DNA of 42,149 bases from Winogradskyella sp. UBA3174 (GTDB taxonomy: Bacteria; Bacteroidota; Bacteroidia; Flavobacteriales; Flavobacteriaceae), in NCBI RefSeq assembly GCF_002364335.1, contig NZ_DEXW01000054.1:1-42149 (forward strand). The letters run 5' to 3'. Below, piece after piece: positions 35,567 to 42,149 of the stretch. The notes beneath the pieces are model-generated. The model searched no databases, was not told the DNA's origin, and was given only the letters and a program-made list of their open reading frames with translations. How positions within the stretch are numbered: position 1 is the stretch's first letter; each line of letters begins with the position of its first letter. Both the position numbers and the translations under genes were made by a program.

Positions 35567-35574
35567 CAAATATA
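35567..35574 (-). promoter_or_regulatory. Candidate -7 box of ruvB-queG
   Basis: On the minus strand TATATTTG matches TAnnTTTG and ends 6 bp before the ruvB ATG, implying an almost leaderless mRNA. The nearest TTTG upstream gives a 14-bp spacer, shorter than usual and inside the coxA terminator. Confidence 0.42.
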
Positions 35575-35578
35575 AAGA

Positions 35579-35607
35579 AAAAGCCTCTCAAATTTAGAAA
35601 GGCTTTT
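35579..35607 (-). terminator. Terminator of the act-cox operon
   Basis: Stem arms 35579-35589 and 35597-35607 (AAAAGCC/GGCTTTT core), 7-base loop. The single mismatch is a G-U pair only in the minus-strand RNA, and TTTTTCTTT follows on that strand. It begins 25 bp after the coxA stop. Confidence 0.85.
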
Positions 35608-35631
35608 CATTAATATATTATGTGATTATAT

Positions 35632-37425
35632 CTAATGCTGTAATTCTTCTTCTCCTTCTTTCATTGGTACATTTTGAGGTACAAAATCCTCATCATGCCC
35701 TGGTTTACTATAATCGTAAGGCCATCTATATACAGTAGGTAATTCACCTGGCCAGTTACCATGTATATGCTTTACTGGCGAAGTCCATTCTAGAGTATTT
35801 GATTTCCAAGGATTCTGTACAGACTTTTTACCATAGAACATACTACTAAAGAAATTGTATAAGAATACCAATTGGAAGATACCACCAACTAAAGCAAACA
35901 TTGTAATTATAACATTAGCATTTGTAGTATCATCAAATAATGGGAAATTAGAATTTGTATAATAACGCCTCGGTAAACCTGCCATACCTATAAAGTGCAT
36001 TGGAAAAAATACACCATAAGCACAGATAGCAGTTACCCAAAAGTGTAAATATCCTAAGTTTTTATTTAACATTCTACCGAACATTCTAGGGAACCAATGA
36101 TAGATACCGGCAAACATTCCATAAAGAGCAGATATACCCATTACCAAGTGGAAGTGAGCTACTACAAAATAAGTATCATGTACATTAATATCTAAAGCAC
36201 TATCACCTAAAATGATACCTGTTAAACCTCCTGTAATAAAAGTAGAAACTAAACCAATAGAAAACAGCATAGCTGGATTCAGTTGTAGATTACCTTTCCA
36301 AAGTGTGGTTATGTAATTAAATGCTTTTACTGCTGACGGGATTGCAATCAGTAACGTTGTAAAAGTAAATACAGATCCTAAGAATGGGTTCATTCCTGAA
36401 ATAAACATATGGTGACCCCAAACTATTGTTGATAAGAAGGCAATCGCTAAAATTGAAGCAATCATCGCACGATAACCAAAGATTGGTTTACGAGAGTTAG
36501 TTGCAATAACTTCAGAAGTTATACCTAAGGCTGGTAATAATACAATATATACTTCTGGGTGTCCTAAAAACCAAAATAAATGCTCGAATAACACAGGAGA
36601 GCCACCTTGATAATGTAAGACTTCACCTTGTATAAATATATCTGATAAGAAGAATGACGTTCCAAAGCTTCTATCCATTATTAACAATAAAACTGCTGAT
36701 AATAAGACTGGGAATGAAATAACACCAATAATTGCTGTGACAAAAAATGTCCATATAGTTAATGGTAATCTTGTCATTGACATGCCTTTAGTTCTGAGAT
36801 TGATAACAGTAACGATATAATTTAATGATCCTAATAATGATGATGCAATGAATATCCCCATAGAAACCAACCAAAGCGTCATACCCATACCAGATCCTCC
36901 TTGAGCCATTGGTAAAGCAGACAAAGGTGGATAAATTGTCCATCCTGCAGCAGCTGGACCAGCTTCAACAAATAGTGATATAACCATTATAACACTAGAT
37001 ACAAAAAATAACCAATAAGAAACCATATTTAGGAATCCTGAGGCCATATCTCTAGCACCAATTTGTAGTGGAATTAATAGATTACTAAATGTTCCACTTA
37101 GACCAGCTGTTAATACAAAGAATACCATTATAGTACCGTGAATAGTAACTAACGCTAGGTAAATATCTGCATCCATAACACCTTCTGGTGCCCATTTTCC
37201 TAATAATGCTTCAAACAATACATTTGGCTCTTCTGGCCAAGCGATTTGCATACGCATCATCATAGACATTAAAACACCTACAACACCCATTAAGGTACCA
37301 GTAATTAGGTACTGTTTTGCAATCATTTTATGATCTTGACTAAATATATATTTAGTTACAAAAGTTTCTTTGTGATGATGTACGTCGTGGTCATCGTGAC
37401 CGTGTGTATCTGCTGTTGCTGACAT
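35632..37425 (-). CDS. ctaD: Cytochrome c oxidase subunit I (aa3 type)
   Basis: 597 residues with about 12 membrane helices. The heme a His is in VTIHGTIMVFF, CuB His and cross-linked Tyr are in LGHPEVYIVLLP, the CuB pair is in VWGHHMFISG, and the last His ligands are in HDTYFVVAHFHLVM. The Glu of HPEVY and Lys of IPSAVKAFNY mark a type A1 enzyme with D and K proton paths. The N-terminus is His/Asp-rich (THGHDDHDVHHHK). Reduces O2 at the inner membrane and pumps protons. It follows coxB by 34 bp and ends the operon that begins with complex III genes, so the two complexes are coexpressed. Confidence 0.97.
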   Translation of the reverse strand: MSATADTHGHDDHDVHHHKETFVTKYIFSQDHKMIAKQYLITGTLMGVVGVLMSMMMRMQIAWPEEPNVLFEALLGKWAPEGVMDADIYLALVTIHGTIMVFFVLTAGLSGTFSNLLIPLQIGARDMASGFLNMVSYWLFFVSSVIMVISLFVEAGPAAAGWTIYPPLSALPMAQGGSGMGMTLWLVSMGIFIASSLLGSLNYIVTVINLRTKGMSMTRLPLTIWTFFVTAIIGVISFPVLLSAVLLLIMDRSFGTSFFLSDIFIQGEVLHYQGGSPVLFEHLFWFLGHPEVYIVLLPALGITSEVIATNSRKPIFGYRAMIASILAIAFLSTIVWGHHMFISGMNPFLGSVFTFTTLLIAIPSAVKAFNYITTLWKGNLQLNPAMLFSIGLVSTFITGGLTGIILGDSALDINVHDTYFVVAHFHLVMGISALYGMFAGIYHWFPRMFGRMLNKNLGYLHFWVTAICAYGVFFPMHFIGMAGLPRRYYTNSNFPLFDDTTNANVIITMFALVGGIFQLVFLYNFFSSMFYGKKSVQNPWKSNTLEWTSPVKHIHGNWPGELPTVYRWPYDYSKPGHDEDFVPQNVPMKEGEEELQH

Positions 37426-37459
37426 AATCTCTTTATATATTTCTTAAATAATTATAATG

Positions 37460-38518
37460 TTAGTTTAGTGAATTAGCAAATGTTTTTTGCTCTGCTATCC
37501 ACGCGTCGAATTCTTTTTGAGTTTCTACAATAATTTTAATTTGCATATTGTAATGTGATTTTCCACAGATCTTATTACATAATAACAAATAGTCAAATTC
37601 ATAAAGTAAATCTTGACCTGCTTCTTCAATCTCTGCTTTTCTGTCTCTTCTTAATTCATTAATATTTTTAACCTTCTCAACAATATCAGGATTTAATCGC
37701 ATGTCAGCTGTTGTAACTGTAGGAGTAAAACCAAATTGAGTTACCATACCTGGTACGCAATTCATTTGAGCTCTAAAATGAGGCATATAAGCAGAGTGTA
37801 AAACATCTTGAGAACGCATCTTAAATAGAATTGGTCTTCCAACTGGTAGATGTAATTCTGTAACTATAACATCATCTTGTGCATTTGGATCATCTTCGGC
37901 TACACCAAGAACGTTAGCTCTATCGTTATCTATAAGACGAACATTAGCTTTACCAAGTACATTATCCTCTCCACCATATCTTGCCTTCCAATTAAATTGC
38001 TGTGCATATAGCTCTATAACCATTGGATCTTCATCTTCATCGATATTCATAATATCGTTCCATGTGAATAGACCCCAAATAATTAAACCAGCTAAAACGA
38101 TTACTGGAATGACTGTCCAAATAAATTCTAAGGTATTATTATCTGCATAGAATAACGCTTTCCTTCCTTTTTCACCTCTATACTTGTAAGCAAAATAGTG
38201 CAATAAGAATTGTGTTATGGTTTGAACAATAAATATTACAATCATAGAAATGATCATAAGATTATCAATTCCTGGACCGTGCTCTGATGCTGAATTAGAT
38301 GTTAGAGGTAAGTCACCTAAATACCAAAAACTAGCAATAGTTATAGCATAGATAAACACCAAGAACCCCATCATTAAATAGCCTTGCAGCTTATTATCGT
38401 TGTCATCAGCTACTTGTGTATTTGATGATCCAACTTGAGCTAAATCAAAAATCTTCACCATTTGCCATAAGGCAACAGCTACAAAAATTACAATTATAAT
38501 AGTTAATAAAGCAGTCAT
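37460..38518 (-). CDS. ctaC: Cytochrome c oxidase subunit II (CuA subunit)
   Basis: 352 residues. Three hydrophobic segments (about 2-22, 48-68 and 88-110) plus one at about 138-155 precede the periplasmic cupredoxin domain. CuA ligands are present: His in DVLHSAYMPHF, then Cys-x3-Cys, His and Met in LLCNKICGKSHYNMQIKI. Where most subunits read CSE(I/L)C this one reads CNKIC; the Glu position coordinates copper through its backbone, so CuA should still form. An insertion around RLIDNDRANVLGVAEDDPN lies in the domain. Unlike caa3 enzymes it has no fused heme c domain, so electrons must come from a separate cytochrome such as ActE. No lipobox seen. Confidence 0.95.
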   Translation of the reverse strand: MTALLTIIIVIFVAVALWQMVKIFDLAQVGSSNTQVADDNDNKLQGYLMMGFLVFIYAITIASFWYLGDLPLTSNSASEHGPGIDNLMIISMIVIFIVQTITQFLLHYFAYKYRGEKGRKALFYADNNTLEFIWTVIPVIVLAGLIIWGLFTWNDIMNIDEDEDPMVIELYAQQFNWKARYGGEDNVLGKANVRLIDNDRANVLGVAEDDPNAQDDVIVTELHLPVGRPILFKMRSQDVLHSAYMPHFRAQMNCVPGMVTQFGFTPTVTTADMRLNPDIVEKVKNINELRRDRKAEIEEAGQDLLYEFDYLLLCNKICGKSHYNMQIKIIVETQKEFDAWIAEQKTFANSLN

Positions 38519-38539
38519 TATCGTTTCTGTTCTTAAAAA

Positions 38540-39925
38540 TTAATAATGGAAATTTTCACTTTCCTTAATAAATGGATTTCTTTTGGCTAATAATGGTGCC
38601 TTTCCTAAAGCTCTGAAAACAATCAATAAGAAGATACCAGCAAATAATAATATGGAACTTATTTCTGGGATTCCGATAAACCATCTATCACCAACCGTTG
38701 CAGGCATCATCATATTGAATATATCTAAATAGTGTCCACAAAGAATTATGATACCAGTCATAATAACAAACCAGTTGACACGCTTATAATCACTATTCAT
38801 TAATAACAATAGTGGAAATATAAAGTTCATAACTACCATACCAAAAAATGGTAAATTATAGTCCTCAATACGTGTAACAAAATAAGTTACTTCTTCTGGT
38901 ATATTTGAATACCATATTAACATGAATTGAGAGAACCATAAATAAGTCCAGAAAATACTAAAACCAAACATAAACTTAGCTAAATCATGAATATGACTAT
39001 CATTTACATACTCTAAAAAACCTTTAGATTTTAGGTAAATTGTTACCATTGCAATCACAGTAATTCCACTTACAAGCATACTTGCTAGAAGGTACCATCC
39101 AAACAATGTACTAAACCAGTGTGGATCTACACTCATAATCCAATCCCAAGACATCATCGATTCTGTATAAATAAAGAATACTAAAAAAGCTGCTGAAATT
39201 CTAAAGTTCTTTTTAAAATATCTGTTATCATCAGCTTCGTCTTGTGCCAATGAAAATTTTCTTGAAAAGTGCCTATATAATGACCAACCTCCTAAAAAGA
39301 TTAAAGCTCTAATAAAAAACCAAGGTTTATTTAACCAACTTTCTTTACCTTGAATTATAGCATCATGCGCTACAATATCTGGATCCATCCAAATAAATAA
39401 ATGTTTATCTGCAACCCAAATAATTGCAAGAACTAATAATCCACCTGGAAACACGTATGACGTAATCCCTTCCATAACTCTAAAGATAACTGGTGACCAA
39501 CCTGCTTGCGATGCATACTGAACCGCATAAAATGCCAATACACCTAAAGCTATCATAAAGAAAAAGAATGCTGCTACGTATAATGCTGAATAAGGTCTGT
39601 TATGTATTTGATGTAGTACATGCTCTTCATGTGTCATCTTATGATCTTCAGCTTCTGCACTATATGCCTCATCTCCGTGACCTTCTTCTGTATGTGATGC
39701 AGACTCACCGTGATCTTCTTCATGGCTTTCTTCTGCGTGCTCTTCACCGTGACCTTCTGTGTCATGACTCTCACCATGATGTGACTCACTAGCTAATAGC
39801 TCTTTTACATCTTCAACATCTTCTATTTGATGTGAATCCCAAAAACCATAGCTTACACCTAACGCTCCTAGAACAATTAAGATAATAGCCCCTAATTTTA
39901 ATCGATTTGAAATTTTATATTCCAT
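38540..39925 (-). CDS. actF: Alternative complex III membrane subunit ActF (NrfD-like, quinol-binding)
   Basis: 461 residues. The first helix (about 11-28) is followed by about 75 residues very rich in His and Glu (about 33-108, with repeated HGE/HEE units), then about nine membrane helices. Recognisable segments are RPYSALYVAAFFFFMIALGV, FIYTESMMSWDWIMSVDPHW and TYLWFSQFMLIWYSNIPEE, which are typical of the ActF/quinol:cytochrome c oxidoreductase family. ActF and ActC form the membrane part of the complex that oxidises quinol. It lies between actE (22 bp) and ctaC (21 bp). The His-rich segment is presumably extramembrane and could bind metal. Confidence 0.92.
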   Translation of the reverse strand: MEYKISNRLKLGAIILIVLGALGVSYGFWDSHQIEDVEDVKELLASESHHGESHDTEGHGEEHAEESHEEDHGESASHTEEGHGDEAYSAEAEDHKMTHEEHVLHQIHNRPYSALYVAAFFFFMIALGVLAFYAVQYASQAGWSPVIFRVMEGITSYVFPGGLLVLAIIWVADKHLFIWMDPDIVAHDAIIQGKESWLNKPWFFIRALIFLGGWSLYRHFSRKFSLAQDEADDNRYFKKNFRISAAFLVFFIYTESMMSWDWIMSVDPHWFSTLFGWYLLASMLVSGITVIAMVTIYLKSKGFLEYVNDSHIHDLAKFMFGFSIFWTYLWFSQFMLIWYSNIPEEVTYFVTRIEDYNLPFFGMVVMNFIFPLLLLMNSDYKRVNWFVIMTGIIILCGHYLDIFNMMMPATVGDRWFIGIPEISSILLFAGIFLLIVFRALGKAPLLAKRNPFIKESENFHY

Positions 39926-39947
39926 TTATATAATCTTTATCTAAATC

Positions 39948-40499
39948 TTATTTTTTTAAATCAGCCGTTAATTTCTCAACAAAAGCTACAACTTGCCAAC
40001 GCTCTTTTTCATTCAGTTGGTTAGCATAAGAGCCCATTGAGTTTTTACCATAGTATATAGTATGGTAAATACTGCCTGCTGTAATATCTTTATCCGCATA
40101 ACTTCCTGGAATAATCAATTCCTTTTTTGCTAACATTCCGTCACCTGCACCCTTATTACCATGACATATAGCACAATAAATATTATATAAAGGTCCTGCA
40201 ACATCGTCATCAAGCTCAATCGTATCTAATGGATTAGCTAAATTTGCTTTGGCATATTCATAACCTTCTGTTGTATTCTCAATTTCAAAAGGCATAAAGT
40301 CACCTCTAGGAATAGATCCATCTGCTGGTAATTGCGCTTCTATACCACCTTCAAAAATCTCTGACTCTTGGTAAGCTTCATAACCAATCGATTCATACAT
40401 GTTTGGCATATATTGATAGCTTCGCCCTGATTTTTTATTACAAGACACTATACTTAATAGCATTACTAATACTACTGTTATTTTGAGTGTAGCTTTCAT
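39948..40499 (-). CDS. actE: Alternative complex III monoheme cytochrome c lipoprotein ActE
   Basis: 183 residues from the ATG at 40497-40499. That start gives a lipoprotein signal MKATLKITVVLVMLLSIVSC with the lipobox Cys at 20, and sits 1 bp after the actD stop; a start 24 bp upstream would overlap actD and bury the signal. One heme c site, YCAICHGNKGAGDGM, with a distal Met probably in GKNSMGSYANQL. ActE carries electrons from the complex to the oxidase at the outer face of the inner membrane. Confidence 0.93.
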   Translation of the reverse strand: MKATLKITVVLVMLLSIVSCNKKSGRSYQYMPNMYESIGYEAYQESEIFEGGIEAQLPADGSIPRGDFMPFEIENTTEGYEYAKANLANPLDTIELDDDVAGPLYNIYCAICHGNKGAGDGMLAKKELIIPGSYADKDITAGSIYHTIYYGKNSMGSYANQLNEKERWQVVAFVEKLTADLKK

Positions 40500-40500
40500 A

Positions 40501-41037
40501 TTAATGTGCATCTTCTTTATCAATAATATTTATCTCAACTGCTCCAGTTTCTTTTAAAAGTGCTGACAATGATTCTTCATTGTTGTGTATCGCAATTTCC
40601 ATTAAGAAATGATCATCTGTTGTTCTCGGATCTGGATTCTCTGCTTCTTTAAACGGCCACATTCTACTTCTCAAATAAAAAGTTATTACCATTAAATGAG
40701 CTGCAAAAAATACCGTCAGTTCAAACATAATAGGAACAAAAGCTGGCATATTTTCTATGTAACTAAAGCTTGGTTTACCACCAATGTCCATAGGCCAATC
40801 TTCTATCATTATATAGTTCATCATTACTGTGGCAACTATCAACCCAACACAGCCATACATAAATGCTGCAATCGCCAAACGCGTAGGTGCAAGTCCCATG
40901 GCCTTATCTAGTCCATGAACCGGGAATGGTGTGTATATTTCTTCAATGTGATATTTTTCTGCTTTAACCTTTTTAACGGCTAGCATTAATACATCATCAT
41001 CTGTGTAAATAGCATGAATTACTTTTGAAGCTTCCAT
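40501..41037 (-). CDS. actD: Alternative complex III subunit ActD (DUF3341)
   Basis: 178 residues. A cytoplasmic N-terminal domain (IHAIYTDDDVLMLAVKKVKA, then IEEIYTPFPVHGLDKAMGL, the DUF3341 signature) is followed by two membrane helices (about 53-75 and 98-122) and a polar tail. ActD holds the membrane subunits of alternative complex III together and has no cofactor. It lies 8 bp after actC and 1 bp before actE. Confidence 0.95.
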   Translation of the reverse strand: MEASKVIHAIYTDDDVLMLAVKKVKAEKYHIEEIYTPFPVHGLDKAMGLAPTRLAIAAFMYGCVGLIVATVMMNYIMIEDWPMDIGGKPSFSYIENMPAFVPIMFELTVFFAAHLMVITFYLRSRMWPFKEAENPDPRTTDDHFLMEIAIHNNEESLSALLKETGAVEINIIDKEDAH

Positions 41038-41045
41038 ATACTATA

Positions 41046-42149
41046 TTAGTTATTTAATAAATTTTTAGCTTGTCCAGACCAATCATCACGTTCTGCTCTT
41101 CCTGGGAAAGAACCAGTAATTGAATCTAACAAATCATATTCTTTTTTAGTCATCTTACTTACCTGTAGGAACGTATAAACACCTATACTATTAAGTACTT
41201 CTTCCATTTTAGATCCAATACCATTTACTTTCTTTAAATCATCAACAATACCAGAGGCTATATCAAAAGCACCAATACTAGCTAAAAGATCGTTCACTTT
41301 TGCAGAATTATCGCTTGTTAAAAGTGTTTCATTTTTTGTTGGAACTGCATTACTTAACAACAAATTCGATGTTCTTGCATCTGAACCTGTACCAACTAAA
41401 CTATCACCACGCTCTCTAATTGCTTTATAACGCTCACCAGATGATTTCAAAATAGTCTTAACTTCTGCTTGAGCAATTACTGGGAATGTACGTGAATACA
41501 ATAAGAATAGTACAAAGAAGAAACCTATGGTTCCGATAAAGATTCCGATATCTACAAATGTAGGAGAGAACATAGTCCAAGATGATGGTAAATAATCTCT
41601 ATGTAACGATGTTACAATAATTACAAAACGCTCAAACCACATACCTATATTTACTACAATAGAGATAAAGAAAGAGAACATAATACTTGTTCTTAATTTT
41701 TTGAACCACATAAATTGTGGTGAGAACACATTACAACACATCATTGACCAATATGCCCACCAGTAAGGTCCAGTAGCTCTGTTTAAGAATGCATATTGTT
41801 CATACTCTACACCAGAATACCAAGCTATAAATAATTCTGTAATATAAGCCACACCAACTATAGAACCTGTAATCATAATTACAATGTTCATTAATTCTAT
41901 ATGTTGTACTGTGATATAATCTTCAAGGTCACACACTTTTCTCATAATAATAAGAAGTGTGTTTACCATAGCAAATCCTGAGAAAACCGCACCTGCAACA
42001 AAGTAGGGTGGAAATATCGTTGTATGCCAACCTGGAATAACTGATGTTGCGAAATCAAAAGATACAATGGTATGTACAGAAAGCACTAAAGGTGTTGCTA
42101 AACCAGCAAGTACTAAAGATACTTCTTCAAAACGTTGCCAATCTTTTGC
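41046..42149 (-). CDS. actC: Alternative complex III NrfD-like subunit ActC with C-terminal HhH domain, 5' end outside window
   Basis: The frame enters from the right edge (codons for AKDWQRFEEVSLVLAGLATP) and is open for 367 codons. NrfD/PsrC features are TIVSFDFATSVIPGWHTTIF, PYFVAGAVFSGFAMV, YWWAYWSMMCCNVFSPQ and NIGMWFERFVIIVTSLHRDY. Helices are long and regular, and some N-terminal ones lie outside. After the last helix (about residue 220 of the visible part) comes a soluble tail of about 140 residues that ends in a helix-hairpin-helix-like domain: DDLKKVNGIGSKMEEVLNSI followed by GVYTFLQVSKM and ERDDWSGQAKNL. ActC contributes to quinol oxidation; the tail's role is unknown. Confidence 0.92.
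   Translation of the reverse strand, partial: AKDWQRFEEVSLVLAGLATPLVLSVHTIVSFDFATSVIPGWHTTIFPPYFVAGAVFSGFAMVNTLLIIMRKVCDLEDYITVQHIELMNIVIMITGSIVGVAYITELFIAWYSGVEYEQYAFLNRATGPYWWAYWSMMCCNVFSPQFMWFKKLRTSIMFSFFISIVVNIGMWFERFVIIVTSLHRDYLPSSWTMFSPTFVDIGIFIGTIGFFFVLFLLYSRTFPVIAQAEVKTILKSSGERYKAIRERGDSLVGTGSDARTSNLLLSNAVPTKNETLLTSDNSAKVNDLLASIGAFDIASGIVDDLKKVNGIGSKMEEVLNSIGVYTFLQVSKMTKKEYDLLDSITGSFPGRAERDDWSGQAKNLLNN

Noticed and set aside
36280..36400. Loss of the K-channel lysine in subunit I
   Set aside because: A first alignment put the wrong Lys in register; the channel Lys is present in IPSAVKAFNY.
37460..38518. caa3-type oxidase with fused cytochrome c
   Set aside because: Subunit II ends shortly after the CuA domain and contains no CxxCH motif.
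1..42149. CRISPR array, tRNA cluster, insertion sequence or prophage
   Set aside because: No direct-repeat array, transposase, integrase, phage structural gene or cloverleaf-like sequence was found on reading both strands.

Overview
The window is AT-rich and gene-dense, and reads as a chromosomal segment of a marine-type Flavobacteriaceae (Bacteroidota). The evidence is a full SprA (type IX secretion/gliding translocon), a RemB-like gliding protein, alternative complex III joined to an aa3-type oxidase, a tandem Nfu_N NifU protein, two flavobacterial-style TonB proteins, and repeated promoter-like TAnnTTTG boxes in place of sigma70-type sites. Genus cannot be set by reading alone; Winogradskyella/Psychroserpens/Olleya-like taxa would fit. 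Apart from nifU, mscS and one dead gene, all genes lie on the minus strand.

Layout. 1-1997 (minus) is the 5' part of a large secreted multidomain surface protein (CUB-like, PKD, choice-of-anchor-L, Ig-like), a probable type IX cargo. 2260-4096 (plus) holds a NifU-type Fe-S carrier and an MscS channel. 4093-11966 (minus) is an efflux operon in the order ATPase, permease, permease, membrane-fusion protein, TolC-like channel, second membrane-fusion protein, then tsaB. 12092-17436 (minus) is the accessory cytochrome oxidase locus: ctaB, two subunit III genes, subunit IV, then, after a strong hairpin, a Cys-less SCO-like protein, SCO1, a DUF420 protein and a 79-residue CxxC membrane protein. 17500-18513 holds a decayed metallo-beta-lactamase-fold gene on the plus strand. 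18514-22362 (minus) holds remB-like and two tonB genes, followed by vanZ, gcvH, the 7.3-kb sprA, ruvA, a malic enzyme with phosphotransacetylase domain, queG and ruvB. 35632-42149 (minus) holds cox subunits I and II behind actF, actE, actD and actC of alternative complex III; actC runs off the right edge.

How the genes work together. ActC-F pass electrons from quinol to CoxA/B. CoxA/B need subunits III/IV, heme A precursor (CtaB) and copper delivery (SCO1, DUF420), which are encoded about 18 kb away. SprA would export the surface protein at the left edge and other cargo; RemB-like is a cell-surface gliding component; the TonB proteins energise outer-membrane receptors. ruvA and ruvB are split by queG and the malic enzyme gene.

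Most useful observations: the metallo-beta-lactamase pseudogene; a promoter inside the longest ctaB reading frame that moves its start; an HhH domain fused to ActC; a TonB-C-like domain at the N-terminus of RemB; a Cys-less SCO relative; an mscS terminator buried in the tsaB coding sequence; hairpins that abut start codons; and five genes with non-ATG starts. No tRNA, rRNA, CRISPR array, insertion sequence or phage gene was seen. I did not find a convincing wholly new system; the novelty is in fusions, decay and regulatory layout.
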